The notes below the pieces were generated by a model, which did no database searches, was not told the origin of the DNA, and saw only the letters and a list, made by a program, of their open reading frames with translations. A DNA stretch of 64,000 nt from Paracidovorax avenae. Its GTDB lineage: Bacteria; Pseudomonadota; Gammaproteobacteria; Burkholderiales; Burkholderiaceae_C. Location of the stretch: NCBI RefSeq assembly GCF_040892545.1, contig NZ_CP156079.1, forward strand, positions 4,127,501 to 4,191,500, read 5' to 3'. The translations under genes and the position numbers were made by a program. This document shows, piece by piece, positions 20,134 through 30,832 of the stretch. Positions within the stretch are counted from its first letter, which is position 1. The number at the start of each line of letters is the position of its first letter.

Positions 20134-20739
20134 TCAACTGCCGCCGCTGGCACACGCAGCATCTGTCGCGGACGTCGGCTTGCAGACGCGCACGCGGCCC
20201 GTCTTGAAGATGATGACCCGGCGCGTCTGTTCCAGCAGCGCCGCATCGGAAAGATCGTTGCGCGCGATTTCCATGGTGACGTTGCCGAAGTCCTTCACAT
20301 AGCCCGAAGAGTTGAAGAAGATGGTGGGGGTACTGCCTGTCGCAGTACCGGTACCGGTCACGGAAAAATACGATGCCAGCGCCGGCTGGGTGGACAGCAC
20401 GAGGTCCTTGGTCGCATCGAAGGAACCATCGCCATCGACATCCACGAATGCAGTCCACCCCCCCGCCCAGGAACTGCCGGAGGCAGGAACTACTCCTGCA
20501 TTCATGTTGCGCTTCATGGCCTCCGTACGGGCCGAGTTGACGCTCGAAAGCAGCCCGTTGGCGGCAGAGGTTAGTTCGGAATTGCGCTGAAAGCTCACGA
20601 AGCTCGGAATGCCGATGCGCAGGAGCACGGCCACCAGCACCATCGTCACCATGAGTTCGATCAGGGTGAAGCCCCGGGCATGCCTGGCGGCCAGGCGGCG
20701 CTGGCGGGCCTGAAGCCCGTGGCACAGGGGCATCTTCAT
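20134..20739 (-). CDS. fimT: GspH/FimT-family minor pseudopilin
   Basis: A 201-residue prepilin. The type III leader is cleaved at Gly23/Phe24 in '[11 protein letters not shown]', with Glu at +5, followed by a hydrophobic helix and a beta-rich GspH/FimT domain. It is last in the minor-pilin operon, whereas fimT/fimU genes usually come first. ATG at 20739 overlaps the pilE-type stop by ATGA, which decides the start over an in-frame ATG further upstream. It probably helps prime pilus assembly at the inner membrane. Confidence 0.85.
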   Translation of the reverse strand: MKMPLCHGLQARQRRLAARHARGFTLIELMVTMVLVAVLLRIGIPSFVSFQRNSELTSAANGLLSSVNSARTEAMKRNMNAGVVPASGSSWAGGWTAFVDVDGDGSFDATKDLVLSTQPALASYFSVTGTGTATGSTPTIFFNSSGYVKDFGNVTMEIARNDLSDAALLEQTRRVIIFKTGRVRVCKPTSATDAACASGGS

Positions 20740-21230
20740 GGCCAGCACAGCTTGGGATTGGTGCTGCTGGCCGTTCCGGTGCATGACTTGACTCCCGTGC
20801 TGGTCATGGAGAGATCTCCTACGGCGGGGTCAGCCTTGACCGGGCTGGCTACCACCTTCACGCAGTCTGACAGTGTCAAGGTGCTGCTACAGGTCGTGGC
20901 CGACAGCTGGTAGCTGGCCGAGCCGAGGCTTTCGCCTGCATACGTCTTGAAAGGCACCGTGAAGGAGGCAGCGATACCGCAGGCAGTATTCGCCGTGGCG
21001 GTCGCAGTACCTCCGCTATTGCTGAAACCGAGGTAGCAATTGCGCTGCGTGAGGAAACGCTCCTGCTGCTGCATGAGTTCCGCCAGCGCGGTGCGCGCCT
21101 GGGCCCGCCGGCCCTTGAGTACGGAATCGTTGTAGGCGGGATAGGCCACCGCCGCCAGGATACCGACGATCGCCACGACGATCATCAGCTCCAGCAGGGA
21201 AAAACCACGGATCGAACGATGGTGTGTCAT
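20736..21230 (-). CDS. pilE: PilE-family type IV minor pilin
   Basis: A 164-residue prepilin with a short leader cut at Gly9/Phe10 ('[19 protein letters not shown]') and Glu at +5. The globular part ('[20 protein letters not shown]', '[10 protein letters not shown]') is typical of the PilE members found after pilY1. Cys residues near the C-terminus ('[16 protein letters not shown]') could form the D-loop disulfide. Both ends overlap neighbours by ATGA. It is a minor pilin rather than the major fibre subunit, judging by operon position. Confidence 0.88.
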   Translation of the reverse strand: MTHHRSIRGFSLLELMIVVAIVGILAAVAYPAYNDSVLKGRRAQARTALAELMQQQERFLTQRNCYLGFSNSGGTATATANTACGIAASFTVPFKTYAGESLGSASYQLSATTCSSTLTLSDCVKVVASPVKADPAVGDLSMTSTGVKSCTGTASSTNPKLCWP

Positions 21231-24200
21231 GGGGTTGTCGCGTCCTTGCGCAGTTGCCGGTAATCGTAGATCTGCCGCCAGCTGAGCCGGCCGACCACCT
21301 CCTGCACTGTGGTGCTCTTGCCTTCGGTGACGCCCGAGGAGCCGGTCTGCAGGCTGCGCTTCATGATCGTGCGAATCGCCTGGCCAGTGCTATCGTAATT
21401 GGTCACCGTGGAACTGGCGGTGTCCTCGATCACCACGAATGCGCTCAGCAGGCCCACCCTGGATTCGGCAGTGGAGCCATTGCCGAGGGAGACATCCAGG
21501 GTGTATTGGCGGCCGGAGCCCGGATTGGCGTCACAGGCGCCCGCAGAGGCGACATCTCCGGGAATGACCGTGCTGAATGCCACCGTCAGCCCGCCCAGAT
21601 CGGTGAAACCGCTGATGGATCGCTCCCCGGAAGTCGGCAGATCGATATACCAGCCGGCACGCTGGGTGGTGTCCCCGTCGCTCTGGGGCCTTCCCCATTT
21701 GAAGCTGGGAACCGTCACCGTTTGCGCCGAGGTGCTCACCGTGCCTGCAGTCATCCGGCTGCGCCCGGATATGGCAGACGTGGGGTTGGAAGAGTCCGCC
21801 GTGGTGGATCCGTTATCGTAGAGCGCATATACGCTCTGAGCCCGGGTGGAAGTCCGGTCCGATGATTCCAGGTACTTGCCCGTGCCCACCAGTACGTAGA
21901 ACGTTTCCTTGCTGTTCACGATCGGGCCGGTGAAGAGCTGGGGCGCCGACGTGATCGGCTGCACATTGCCGGAAGCATCCTTGGCGATGAAGAACGGATA
22001 AGGTGTGCCTCCAGACCCGAAACTGCTCAGGCCGGCGACCGTCCAGTTGCTGGTGGCCTTGTAGCCATAAGACGTGCAGGACGTATCGGTGGAGCTGCTT
22101 CTGGTGCAGGTGAAATCCAGCTTCCAGACCTTGCCATGCAGGTCGCCGGCATAGATCTGCGTCACGTCGCCGGCAAGGGCGTAGAGCGGCGTGAAATTCG
22201 CCATACCCGTGGCTACCGTGGCCGCCACAGCCGTATCCACGGGGAAAATCAGCTTGAAATAGTTGGTCCCTTCGACCCAGGCATCCCCCGAGGCCTTGTC
22301 CAGCGCGAGCAGGAAGAGCGCCGGACGGCCACCGCCGCCACCGTTGTCGAAGGTGCTGGAGTAATTGTCCGCGCCGCTGGCCACAACGGCAAACCAGCGG
22401 TAGGTATCTGCGCCGGTCCGGAACTTGAGGATCTGCGGACGTCCGACCACGAAACCCATGTCTGCATCATCAGCGCCAGTGAACTCCCACAGCGCATTGC
22501 CGACTGCAAAGGTTTCCGGCTTGGAGACGTCGAGCGCGAACACACCCCGGCCACCGGCGCCGGTACCGGAAACGAGCACGGTCTTCCAGTCGGTGGCACT
22601 GCCAGCACCCGACGTAAATGCCACCTGAGCCTCTCCCACGGCCGAGGGTGCGTCGACATAGGCCTGGTGGTTGTTGACGTAGGTCGGCGAAGTCAGGGCC
22701 GAGAGCTTGGGGCCCATCCAGCTGGGAATATAGGCAAACAGTTCATCGCCTGCGGTGATTCCCTTGCCAGTGTCCGTCTGCGCTGCGAAGGCGTGCAGCA
22801 TGCCATCGTTCGCACCTGCGAACACGACTGGAGAACGACCGGCATTCTCAGTTTTGAACAACGCATAGCTGTTACCCGTGAAGGCTGCTGCAGGCGGGCC
22901 GGAGAATGTGACTCCGGAGTTCACGATATCCCCCAGCAGCTCCGTACGTACCCGGAATTGCGCACCGGCGCCTTCATTGGTGCGTACACCACGCAGGTAA
23001 TTCAACCGGTCCGGCCCCAGCGAATCCGCCGTAGCGCTCGGCGAAGCCTTGCTCAGGGAAGTCTGCATCGCTTTGCCGTTGATTGCGCTCCAGGTGAACT
23101 CCGTCGCAGCCAGCCGGCTGCCATGGCCGGCGAAAATCTTCCGATCGGCAGCATTTTTGATTTTCAGGCGGGCAGCGGCACTCCACACCGGATTGGACGA
23201 CACGGAAAGGCCGACCGACGAACCGCTCCCGGAACGCGTGATCTGCTCGGCGATCACGTCGCCCGTCCATGAAGCGACGTCGAACTTCGCGGAATACAGG
23301 AAATTGTCGGTGCTGGCCTGCACGCGAGAAGCAGAGGAGCTGCCGGCGATGCTGCGCGCACTTCCGATCGAGTTCTCGAAGATCGCCCTGAACGCGGCAA
23401 GCACGCCACGCGCATCGCTCTGAAGATAGTAGCTGGATGCCTCACCGGGAGCACTTGGCTTTTGCCAGACATTGTTGTCGTTCGTATCGGTGATCTGGTT
23501 CCTGAAAGGATTGCCGTAAGTGTTGTACGGATCCGGCGAACCGCTCGATGACGACGAGGAAGTCGAATTGAAGCCACCGTATTTGGCGGCCATGAAGAAC
23601 TGGTTGCGCGTCTGCCGGGTAGCGGCGTCGTTCTGGGTTGCGTATTCGTTCACGTCGAACAGGAACGTCTTCACACGCAGGCCCGGGCGCTGCTTGGCGG
23701 TCGCCGCAGTCCACCGGGTGCCGCGGATGTCCTGGGTATGCGCCCAATAGGCGTATCCCATGATCTGGCTGGTCTGGCTGTTGGAAGGAACGTTCGGATT
23801 GGCAGTGTTCGGATTGGACGTCGTGCGGTTCACGCCCTGGCCGTCCACGTAGGCCGTGGAAATGCCTTTCTCGAACGACTGCACCACCTGGTGCCACGTC
23901 CGGAAGTTCGTGGCATTGTTGGCCGGATCATCGGAGGTGGGGATGTTGCGCCAATTGCCATCGTGGGTGTTGATGTCCCCGATCACCACGATGTTGCTGC
24001 GCACGCACGAATAGTTCTCGGAGGAGGAACGCGTCCCCCCATAAGGATCGATGTTCGTCCAGTCGGTATAGACAGGATAGCCGTCGTACAGCGCGCTGCC
24101 GGTGGAAGGAGTGCCCAGGCCGGAAATCGCATCCGCGGTGGGCGGCAGGCCCTGCATGTAGCGCAGCGACTGATAATAGAGTTCACCGACCGGATCGTAT

Positions 24201-25729
24201 TGCTTGTAGCGCCCGGGCACGGGCCCGGTCCGCCCGAACTGGTTCAGGTAATTGATCACCCCGCTGATGCCGAAGACGGTATCCGATTCGGGATTCTTGT
24301 TGAAGATGCCGGTGTTGATATTCCACTCGGCCTTCGCATTCGTCGCGGTCTCCTCACGCCCCTGCACATCGAAGGTCTTCTGACCGACGTATTTCATGGG
24401 TGCACGCAGAACGCCACCATAGCGGCCATTGTTGTAGCTCGCCGTCTGGTCCATCAGGTAGCCAAAAGCCGCCAGCCTGAGCTGGTCGGAATACTTCTGG
24501 ATCACGCCCACGGGCTTGTAGTTGCCACTCGGGTATTGGGTGCACAGGCCGTAGTCACGGATATCCTGCAGCAGGTCGCCGGTCTTGTTGCAGACCTGCA
24601 CGCGTGAATAGAAGAAACCGTCGGAATTGAGGGCCGTGGTTTGGGGGGGCTGCCACGTACCTGTGTAGGGGCGCGTATAGCAACTCTTGCCTTGACCAGG
24701 TGCGGGATCACCGATTACCTGGTAGTTGCAATTGATGCCATTCGAGGCGGGGACGATGGCCCAGTTCCCTCGCGGGGTCAGTCGGGTGGGGGAAACACCG
24801 AACCACACCTCGCGCACGCCGGAGAAGTTGCACATGGAATTTTCCGCAGTGCAAAGTACGGCATCGTTCGGCAAGGCTACGTTGTTCTGGTAGGTGGTCG
24901 TGCCACGGCTCTGCGTTGTGGTGGGAGCGCCGAGCGTATATCCGCTCGTGTCGGAGCAGGATCCCGCGGCGGACGACCCCGCCCGGAAGTACACCCGGTT
25001 CAGGGTGTTGGCCACCCAGATGTCGTTGCCGTTGGCGCCGGTCACCATGGCACTCGGCACGGCGCCCCAATAGGAGTTCGCCCCTCCCCCGTCCTTCGCC
25101 AGCCGCTTCGCCGGGAAGTTGTTCGAGTTCCACATGCAGATGGGATCGCCGTTCGGCAGCACGGCCCGCTGCAGGATGGTCAGCGTCGAGGTATCGACAT
25201 AGCGGTCGCCACCGGAGAGCGCCAGGCGCAGCATGTCCACCGCCGAATTGGTGGCCCAGTTCAGGAAGTTTCCGCTGAAGGCATCGCTGCACTTGCGGTT
25301 CGTGGCTCTTCCTACGGGATCGAAGCGTTTGTAATCGGCGGCAGTCCTCCCGCTTTCAGGCGTCTCGGTCGGCGCGTCGTTGTATTGGTAGCAGCTTTCC
25401 GCGTCGTAATAGCCGAGGTATTCCTTGGTGTTGGCGTACGAATCATCGGTATTCGTATTGGGCACGTTGACATACTGGGCGCCCACGGTGGGAAACTCCA
25501 CCGACAGGGCCAGGGCCATGGTGGGTTTGTCCTTCACGTTCACCGCGTACAGCGGGTCGCTGGACAGGTTGATCGGCGGCGTGGTGACGGGAGCACCCGT
25601 TCCCATCGCCAGGAACGATGTGCCAAACGCGAAAAGGCCCACGAGGACGGCCACGGCCCCCAGGAATGGCTTGTTGATGAAGCCCCGCTGACGCAGGGAG
25701 GGCCGGTGGGATGGACTCTGGGAGTTCAT
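21227..25729 (-). CDS. pilY1: PilY1-type pilus tip/adhesin protein
   Basis: A 1500-residue protein. A hydrophobic export segment is at about residues 20-42, a large divergent N-terminal half carries few Cys and many Ser/Thr/Asn, and the C-terminal beta-propeller shows '[14 protein letters not shown]', '[13 protein letters not shown]' and '[12 protein letters not shown]', hallmarks of PilY1/PilC. Such proteins cap the pilus, prime assembly with minor pilins, and can act in surface sensing. The start at 25729 follows pilX by 7 bp. Base composition is less GC-rich than the flanks. The N-terminal part cannot be assigned to a domain with certainty. Confidence 0.9.
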   Translation of the reverse strand: MNSQSPSHRPSLRQRGFINKPFLGAVAVLVGLFAFGTSFLAMGTGAPVTTPPINLSSDPLYAVNVKDKPTMALALSVEFPTVGAQYVNVPNTNTDDSYANTKEYLGYYDAESCYQYNDAPTETPESGRTAADYKRFDPVGRATNRKCSDAFSGNFLNWATNSAVDMLRLALSGGDRYVDTSTLTILQRAVLPNGDPICMWNSNNFPAKRLAKDGGGANSYWGAVPSAMVTGANGNDIWVANTLNRVYFRAGSSAAGSCSDTSGYTLGAPTTTQSRGTTTYQNNVALPNDAVLCTAENSMCNFSGVREVWFGVSPTRLTPRGNWAIVPASNGINCNYQVIGDPAPGQGKSCYTRPYTGTWQPPQTTALNSDGFFYSRVQVCNKTGDLLQDIRDYGLCTQYPSGNYKPVGVIQKYSDQLRLAAFGYLMDQTASYNNGRYGGVLRAPMKYVGQKTFDVQGREETATNAKAEWNINTGIFNKNPESDTVFGISGVINYLNQFGRTGPVPGRYKQYDPVGELYYQSLRYMQGLPPTADAISGLGTPSTGSALYDGYPVYTDWTNIDPYGGTRSSSENYSCVRSNIVVIGDINTHDGNWRNIPTSDDPANNATNFRTWHQVVQSFEKGISTAYVDGQGVNRTTSNPNTANPNVPSNSQTSQIMGYAYWAHTQDIRGTRWTAATAKQRPGLRVKTFLFDVNEYATQNDAATRQTRNQFFMAAKYGGFNSTSSSSSSGSPDPYNTYGNPFRNQITDTNDNNVWQKPSAPGEASSYYLQSDARGVLAAFRAIFENSIGSARSIAGSSSASRVQASTDNFLYSAKFDVASWTGDVIAEQITRSGSGSSVGLSVSSNPVWSAAARLKIKNAADRKIFAGHGSRLAATEFTWSAINGKAMQTSLSKASPSATADSLGPDRLNYLRGVRTNEGAGAQFRVRTELLGDIVNSGVTFSGPPAAAFTGNSYALFKTENAGRSPVVFAGANDGMLHAFAAQTDTGKGITAGDELFAYIPSWMGPKLSALTSPTYVNNHQAYVDAPSAVGEAQVAFTSGAGSATDWKTVLVSGTGAGGRGVFALDVSKPETFAVGNALWEFTGADDADMGFVVGRPQILKFRTGADTYRWFAVVASGADNYSSTFDNGGGGGRPALFLLALDKASGDAWVEGTNYFKLIFPVDTAVAATVATGMANFTPLYALAGDVTQIYAGDLHGKVWKLDFTCTRSSSTDTSCTSYGYKATSNWTVAGLSSFGSGGTPYPFFIAKDASGNVQPITSAPQLFTGPIVNSKETFYVLVGTGKYLESSDRTSTRAQSVYALYDNGSTTADSSNPTSAISGRSRMTAGTVSTSAQTVTVPSFKWGRPQSDGDTTQRAGWYIDLPTSGERSISGFTDLGGLTVAFSTVIPGDVASAGACDANPGSGRQYTLDVSLGNGSTAESRVGLLSAFVVIEDTASSTVTNYDSTGQAIRTIMKRSLQTGSSGVTEGKSTTVQEVVGRLSWRQIYDYRQLRKDATTP

Positions 25730-25736
25730 GGCGGGC

Positions 25737-26384
25737 TCAGTTTCTGTAGACGATCTGCAGGACGCCCTGGGTGGAGGCACTAGGGCCGAATCCCATGGCG
25801 GTCACGCGGTAGATGTATTTGCGGTCCTTGGGCGCCGTGGTGCGGGCGCCCTCGGGGTCTTCCACCAGTTCGATCACGTAACGCGGCGGCGCGGCCGGCT
25901 GCAAACCGGCCTGCCCCGACGGAAAAGCACGGCCGGTGAACGTGCCGAAGGCCACTGATTGGGGATTCGTGGACGAGGCCAGATCCACCGTCAACCATGC
26001 GGGCGCGACGCCGGGCAGGGTGTAGCAAAGACCCAGGTTCTTAGCGCTTTGATCTCCCCCGCAACCCGGGAGGAACTTCGTGACGTCCGTGCTGCCCCGC
26101 TTGAAGACTTCCCCACGCTTGGTAACGGTGGCGGCATCGGGTTTGCCGAGGATGTCCAGCTCCGCATCGATAAGCGCTGCCTCCGCGGACTGCCACGCCA
26201 CCTGCTTGTCGCGGTCGTTGCGGGTCGAGCGTTCGCCCATCATCGAGATCTGGATTCCCGCCACGCCCAGGATGGAGACCACCACCAGTATCAGCAGGAC
26301 GACGATCAGCGACATGCCAGCCTCCGAGCGGCCACAGGGCGCACCGCCTCGTGCGCGTATTTCAGGCTGATATCGGGACATCAT
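25737..26384 (-). CDS. pilX: PilX-family minor pilin
   Basis: A 215-residue protein with a prepilin-like leader ending in Gly23 ('SEAGMSLIVVLLILVVVS') and a hydrophobic helix without Glu at +5, as is normal for PilX/GspK-type subunits. 'ERSTRNDRDKQVAWQSAEAAL' contains the D-x-x-x-A-x-x-A-A-E-A-A-L-like family motif. The ATG at 26384 overlaps the pilW stop (ATGA); a second ATG follows directly. It works with PilV, PilW and PilY1 in the tip complex. Confidence 0.87.
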   Translation of the reverse strand: MMSRYQPEIRARGGAPCGRSEAGMSLIVVLLILVVVSILGVAGIQISMMGERSTRNDRDKQVAWQSAEAALIDAELDILGKPDAATVTKRGEVFKRGSTDVTKFLPGCGGDQSAKNLGLCYTLPGVAPAWLTVDLASSTNPQSVAFGTFTGRAFPSGQAGLQPAAPPRYVIELVEDPEGARTTAPKDRKYIYRVTAMGFGPSASTQGVLQIVYRN

Positions 26385-27430
26385 CCAGGCTCCCGCTGGT
26401 TGTTGCGCAAATGCACGGTGAAAGTGACCACCTGCCGCAGCCGGCCGTCGGCCGCGGGAGTGAACACGGTGCCGGGATCGTTGGTGGTATCGGCGAACAT
26501 GCTGCCGATGGACCCTCCGCTCGACCCTTTGGCAGTGCCCAGGGGGTAGAAGGTCTGGGAGGTGCGGTCCACGGCCGAGTTCGGTGCGGCTCGCAGCACC
26601 ATGCCGATCCGGATGCTGCGCACACGGCGCCAGTTTGCGGCCGACACCAGCGAATCCGACACCGTGATCTGATCGGCGCGCAGGAAACGGTCCTGAACGC
26701 TGTCCACCGTCGACGCGGCGGGCATGGTGGCATTGTTGGCGGGAATGCCGTCCACGCCGTAGAGCACCTGGAAATCCTCGACGCCGGAGATCAGGGGAAG
26801 CGGGTCGGACCGCGAGAGATTTCCCGTCGCAGGATCGCGTGTCCAGGTCGTGCACATCAGTGCGGGCTCCCCGTCATTGCTGATCGCGACATGCAGCACG
26901 CTCGTCACCCGGTCATAGCGGTCTTTCGCACCCACCTGGGGGGTATTGCCGGAGCAGTCGATCATTCCCTTGTCCGTCTTGGTGGCATCGCTGTTGGATG
27001 TCGCCGGCTGGAACCGCAGCACGAGCACGTCGCTGCCGTATCCCAGACTGCCTGAAGTGCGGGCCGTACTGGCTTCGTACCAGTTGTCTGAAGATGCGCG
27101 CGCCTTGTTGTTGAAACCATAGACGAAGGTATTGGGCACCGCAGACGGATCAAGCCCGGTGGTGCTGGCGCTTTCATCGTAGGCTGCATGGAACAGATCG
27201 CGGTAGCCCGCCTGCACGCCCAGGCGCTGGACCATGTCTTCCACAAAACGGGCGTTGTCGCGCAGTTGCGATGCAGCGTCAACGTTGTTGAAGCCCTGCC
27301 GGGCGACCACGAGGCTCACGGCCGCGGCCAGCACGATCAGCAGGCTGATGACCATGGCGACCATCAGCTCTACGAGCGTCAGGCCGTTCTGCCGTAACCG
27401 GCGGGTCACGGGGTGGGAAAAGCGAGTCAT
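26381..27430 (-). CDS. pilW: PilW-family minor pilin
   Basis: A 349-residue prepilin, cleavage expected after Gly16 in 'RQNGLTLVELMVAMVIS', with Leu rather than Phe at +1 and Glu at +5. The large globular domain ends 'RLRQVVTFTVHLRN', as in PilW proteins. Overlaps pilV and pilX by ATGA, so the whole group is translationally coupled. It is a member of the minor-pilin priming complex of type IV pili. Confidence 0.88.
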   Translation of the reverse strand: MTRFSHPVTRRLRQNGLTLVELMVAMVISLLIVLAAAVSLVVARQGFNNVDAASQLRDNARFVEDMVQRLGVQAGYRDLFHAAYDESASTTGLDPSAVPNTFVYGFNNKARASSDNWYEASTARTSGSLGYGSDVLVLRFQPATSNSDATKTDKGMIDCSGNTPQVGAKDRYDRVTSVLHVAISNDGEPALMCTTWTRDPATGNLSRSDPLPLISGVEDFQVLYGVDGIPANNATMPAASTVDSVQDRFLRADQITVSDSLVSAANWRRVRSIRIGMVLRAAPNSAVDRTSQTFYPLGTAKGSSGGSIGSMFADTTNDPGTVFTPAADGRLRQVVTFTVHLRNNQREPG

Positions 27431-28104
27431 AGCGAAGGGGCCCCCATCGGGTTGCCGCTCGTGACGGGAAACACCACGTAGGGATAGCTGCCGGTGGCCG
27501 TGGCGGTTTCCACGCCATCGCTGGTAGCAGACGCGCGCAGCGTGGATTTGCGGGTCCAGCCGATCTTGATCACCGCGACCTCATCCACGCCGGCAGTTCC
27601 AGCAGTGCAGTTCCATTGCGGCATGCCATTGCTGTCGTAGGGTGCCTTGTCGAAGCAGATGACCACCCGCGCGCCGGGCAGGGCAGCATCCAGCCGAGTA
27701 AGCCAATCGGTCAATTCCGCGCGCGCAACGGCCGTGCCATCAGCACAGGCGGACGACGACGCCACGCCCAGGCAGTAACTGGCGGTTGCCGGGGCCAACG
27801 GGCTTTGGAGACTGATGAGGTACGGGTTCAAGCTGGCATCACTTTTGATGCCGATCTGGTTGTTGCCGCGCATCATCTCCGCCATTTCGCGGGCCAGGTT
27901 GGCGGCCTGGGCCTGCAGGCGAGCCTCCCGCGTCGATTGCAGCGCGAAGGCCTGCACCCCGACCAGCCCCAGGATCCCGAACGAAAGCACCACGATGGAC
28001 ACCAGGACCTCGATCAGGGTAAACCCTGATTTCCGACGCCGCGGCGATGCCCTTTCCGCCCGCCTGCGCGAACGTAAGGAGTACAACAAACTGTTATCGG
28101 CCAT
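27427..28104 (-). CDS. pilV: PilV-family minor pilin
   Basis: A 225-residue prepilin with a long basic leader, cleaved after Gly27 in 'KSGFTLIEVLVSIVVLSFGILG', shown in part as GFTLIEVLVSIVVLSFG. 'LQAQAANLAREMAEMMRGN' and the Cys pair fit PilV. It is the first gene of the operon, starting 80 bp from the divergent ribD; TAAGAT sits just before the ATG but no convincing -35 is seen. Confidence 0.88.
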   Translation of the reverse strand: MADNSLLYSLRSRRRAERASPRRRKSGFTLIEVLVSIVVLSFGILGLVGVQAFALQSTREARLQAQAANLAREMAEMMRGNNQIGIKSDASLNPYLISLQSPLAPATASYCLGVASSSACADGTAVARAELTDWLTRLDAALPGARVVICFDKAPYDSNGMPQWNCTAGTAGVDEVAVIKIGWTRKSTLRASATSDGVETATATGSYPYVVFPVTSGNPMGAPSL

Positions 28105-28184
28105 GCCGGAATCTTAGGGCGGGTGCGTGCGCCTGGCGATGCCGTTCGGCAGGCCAACCCGACCAGTCGGCGCAAAATGCCGGG

Positions 28185-29318
28185 ATGTCCACGCCTTTCT
28201 CCCCGGCCTCTCCCCCTACCGATTTCATGCAGCTTGCGCTCCGGCTGGCGGAAGAAGGGCTCTACAGGACCTCCCCCAATCCCCGCGTGGGCTGTGTACT
28301 GGTCGATGCCCGCCAGCAGATCATCGGCCAGGGATCGACCCAGCGCGCCGGAGGGCCCCATGCGGAGGTCATGGCCCTGCGCGATGCCCAGGCCCGGGGC
28401 CACGCCACCCGGGGAGCCACGGCATATGTCACCCTGGAGCCCTGCTCCCACCACGGCCGCACAGGCCCCTGCTGCGATGCGCTGGTCGAAGCTGGCATCG
28501 CCCGCGTGGTCGCCTCGCTGGGTGACCCCAACCCGCGCGTCGCTGGCCAGGGGTTCGAGCGCTTGCGCGCTGCAGGGGTCGAAGTGGAAGTGGGCCCGGG
28601 CGCGGAGGCCTCACGGGAGTTGAACATCGGATTTCTCAGCCGCATGGTGCGGCGCATGCCCTGGGTGAGGCTGAAGTCCGCCGCGTCCCTGGACGGAATC
28701 ACGGCGCTGCCGGACGGGCAAAGCCAGTGGATCACCTCCGCCGCGGCGCGCGCCGACGTGCATGCCTGGCGCGCACGCGCCTGCGTGGTCCTCACCGGCG
28801 TGGGCACCGTGCTCGCGGACGATCCGCGGCTGGATGTGCGCGAGGTGCCTACCGAACGCCAGCCCTGGGTCGCGGTGCTCGACAGCCGGCTGCGCACCCC
28901 GCCGGATGCGGCACTACTGCGAGCACAGGAGCGCAGTGTGGTGGTCTATTGCGCGATCAGGGACGAATCGAAAGAGAGCGCGCTGCGCGCCTCGGGCGCG
29001 ACGGTCGTTCACTTGCCCGGCCCCGACGGCCGGGTGGCGTTGCGCGACGTCATGGCAGACCTCGCGGCACGGGAAGCCAATGAGGTGCATGTGGAAGCAG
29101 GCGCCATCGCCAGCGGAGCGCTGTGCGCGGCCGGCCTGGTGGACGAGGTGCTGCTCTACCTCGCCCCCAAGCTCCTCGGACAAGGAAGAGGCATTGCGCC
29201 GTTCGGCCCGCTTCCGGACCTGGGACAGGCGCTCGGGCTCACCATCCGCTCGGTCGCCCAGGTGGGGCCGGATCTGCGGGTTTGTGCGAGGATGAACGAC
29301 CGGGTATCCATAGCCTGA
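28185..29318 (+). CDS. ribD: Bifunctional riboflavin biosynthesis deaminase/reductase RibD
   Basis: A 377-residue RibD. The N-terminal cytidine-deaminase-like domain has zinc and catalytic residues His59-Ala-Glu61 ('GGPHAEVMAL'), Cys87 and Cys96 ('EPCSHHGRTGPCC'). The C-terminal reductase domain has 'RLKSAASLDGITAL' and 'VHVEAGAIASGAL'. It performs the second and third steps of riboflavin synthesis on the pyrimidine intermediates with NADPH. It stands alone here, without ribE/ribBA next to it, divergent from pilV; no FMN riboswitch is recognisable upstream. Confidence 0.95.
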   Translation: MSTPFSPASPPTDFMQLALRLAEEGLYRTSPNPRVGCVLVDARQQIIGQGSTQRAGGPHAEVMALRDAQARGHATRGATAYVTLEPCSHHGRTGPCCDALVEAGIARVVASLGDPNPRVAGQGFERLRAAGVEVEVGPGAEASRELNIGFLSRMVRRMPWVRLKSAASLDGITALPDGQSQWITSAAARADVHAWRARACVVLTGVGTVLADDPRLDVREVPTERQPWVAVLDSRLRTPPDAALLRAQERSVVVYCAIRDESKESALRASGATVVHLPGPDGRVALRDVMADLAAREANEVHVEAGAIASGALCAAGLVDEVLLYLAPKLLGQGRGIAPFGPLPDLGQALGLTIRSVAQVGPDLRVCARMNDRVSIA

Positions 29319-29353
29319 ACCGCATCGCTTCTACCCCGCGGATCGGCACCAGA

Positions 29354-29995
29354 CTACGGCTTGCGGGCGGCATCCACCTTGTCGCCGCTCACCCCCACCT
29401 CACCCGCCGCCTGCTGCGCCATCTCCAGATGCTGCTTCAGCTTCGGCAGGGTCTTCTGAGCGAAAGCCTTCACCTCCGGATCACGGGCATCCCGTGCACC
29501 CTTCTCGAAAAGCTCGATCGTGTCCCGGTGCGCCTGCAGGCCCATGGTTTCCATGTAGCGCTTGTCGAAGTCCGCGCCGTCGGCGATGCCCAGCAGCTTG
29601 AGCTTGCCTTCCTGCACGAGGGACGGCCCTTCGGGCACGCGCACGTTCTTGCCGGCCGCGAGGGCGGCCAGTTCCTGGTTGGCCTGGGTGTGGTCGTCCA
29701 CCATCTGCTGCGCGAAGGCGCGTACCTTGGGGTTCCGGGCCTTCTGCAGCGCCAGCTGGCTGCTCTTGACCTCGGCGTGGCCGTTATGGGCGGCGTCGTC
29801 CAGAAAGGATTTGTCGGCCCGCGTCAGGCGCGATACCAGCCCTTCCGCACCGTCCACGGCCCGGGCGGCACCGGCCCGCGGCTGCTCGTGCGTGGGGGAC
29901 TGGGCAGGTGGCTGGGATTGGGCGGCGGCTCCGGCCGCGTAGGCGACGCACGCCAGGGCGACGGACGCGGAAATCATCAGGTGGCGGTGGTTCAT
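29354..29995 (-). CDS. DUF4142-family secreted protein
   Basis: A 213-residue protein with a signal peptide (hydrophobic 'MISASVALACVAYAAGAAA', cleavage likely near AAA-Q). The mature part is an all-helical DUF4142 domain ('LTRADKSFLDDAAHNGHAE', 'VRAFAQQMVDDHTQANQEL', 'FAQKTLPKLKQHLE'), ferritin-like in fold. Function in the periplasm is unknown, though relatives are often stress-induced. ATG at 29995 has GGAG 8 bp upstream. It converges on ribD. Confidence 0.88.
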   Translation of the reverse strand: MNHRHLMISASVALACVAYAAGAAAQSQPPAQSPTHEQPRAGAARAVDGAEGLVSRLTRADKSFLDDAAHNGHAEVKSSQLALQKARNPKVRAFAQQMVDDHTQANQELAALAAGKNVRVPEGPSLVQEGKLKLLGIADGADFDKRYMETMGLQAHRDTIELFEKGARDARDPEVKAFAQKTLPKLKQHLEMAQQAAGEVGVSGDKVDAARKP

Positions 29996-30099
29996 GGAGT
30001 GCTCCTTCTTGCTGTCATGAAAGGGAAAAGGAAAGGAAAGAAAAAGGAACACCCGCGCTCACGCGGAAGGCCCGGCATCGCGCGGGCCGGGCATGCCGG

Positions 30100-30516
30100 T
30101 CAATGCTGGCGACCGCGGTCGCGCGTCTCGCCGATCAGGGCTGCCCCCTGGCGGGACGATGGCATGGGACCTTCGGGCTGATCACCACCGTAGTCGAGGC
30201 CCAGGCCCCGTGCCGAGCCGGAGGAATCGACCGATGCGATCGGCCCGGTCTGCAGCCGGTCCGAATGCTGGTCGCCGGGGCGCTGGCGTTCGCGGTTGCC
30301 GTAGGTGCTCTCGTCGCCGCTGGCACCGAACCGGCGCGCGCCTTCGCCGGTGGCGAGGTTCTCCGCGCCGGCGGGGGTGGCGGCGGGACGGGGATCGTCG
30401 CGCATGCCGTACTGGTCGTAGTGGCCGGTGTCGCGCCGGCGCTCCTGCCCGGAAGCCGCGATGGCTTCCCGGGATGTGTCGGGCAGGGCTGGGGTGGAGG
30501 TGTCGTCAGGCTTCAT
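30100..30516 (-). CDS. Small hydrophilic protein of unknown function
   Basis: A 138-residue protein, not recognised as a named family. It is rich in Gly, Asp, Arg, Ser and Thr, with no hydrophobic segment ('RDTGHYDQYGMRDDP', 'FGASGDESTYGNRE'), and looks intrinsically disordered. ATG at 30516 has GGAG 7 bp upstream, which supports it as real. It follows a DUF3606 gene by 25 bp. A DUF4142 gene lies downstream on the same strand. The group resembles small stress-response genes. Confidence 0.6.
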   Translation of the reverse strand: MKPDDTSTPALPDTSREAIAASGQERRRDTGHYDQYGMRDDPRPAATPAGAENLATGEGARRFGASGDESTYGNRERQRPGDQHSDRLQTGPIASVDSSGSARGLGLDYGGDQPEGPMPSSRQGAALIGETRDRGRQH

Positions 30517-30541
30517 GGGTGTTCTCCGGTGCGTTGGGCTG

Positions 30542-30736
30542 TCATTGCGTGCGCTCGCGGTTCTGTGCGAGATAGCTGCGCACGGCCTCCGCCGAATTGC
30601 CGACGGCCTGCACGGCCCTGCGCAGTTCGTACTCGTCGCAATTGAGCACGGAGGCCCAGTCGCGCACTTCGTAGTCTTCCGAGAGGTTGATGCGCCGCCG
30701 GTCCGCGCCGCCCACCTTGGTCTTGTCGTCTGCCAT
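30542..30736 (-). CDS. DUF3606-family small protein
   Basis: A 64-residue protein. 'RRRINLSEDYEVRDWA' followed by 'VQAVGNSAEAVRSYL' matches the DUF3606 pattern of about 60 residues. ATG at 30736 is preceded by GAGGAG 6-7 bp upstream. Function unknown. It is the first of two small genes on the minus strand, downstream of an isochorismatase-like gene. Confidence 0.8.
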   Translation of the reverse strand: MADDKTKVGGADRRRINLSEDYEVRDWASVLNCDEYELRRAVQAVGNSAEAVRSYLAQNRERTQ

Positions 30737-30832
30737 GAAAATCTCCTCAGCAATGCATGTGCGATGCATCCATGCTGGGCGGCTCGCCGCAGCCTGGGCG
30801 TAGGACAAGCCCCGCCGTCCATGCTGGAACTG

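Noticed and set aside
28105..28184. FMN riboswitch before ribD
   Set aside because: The gap is only 80 bp and none of the conserved FMN-element helices are recognisable.
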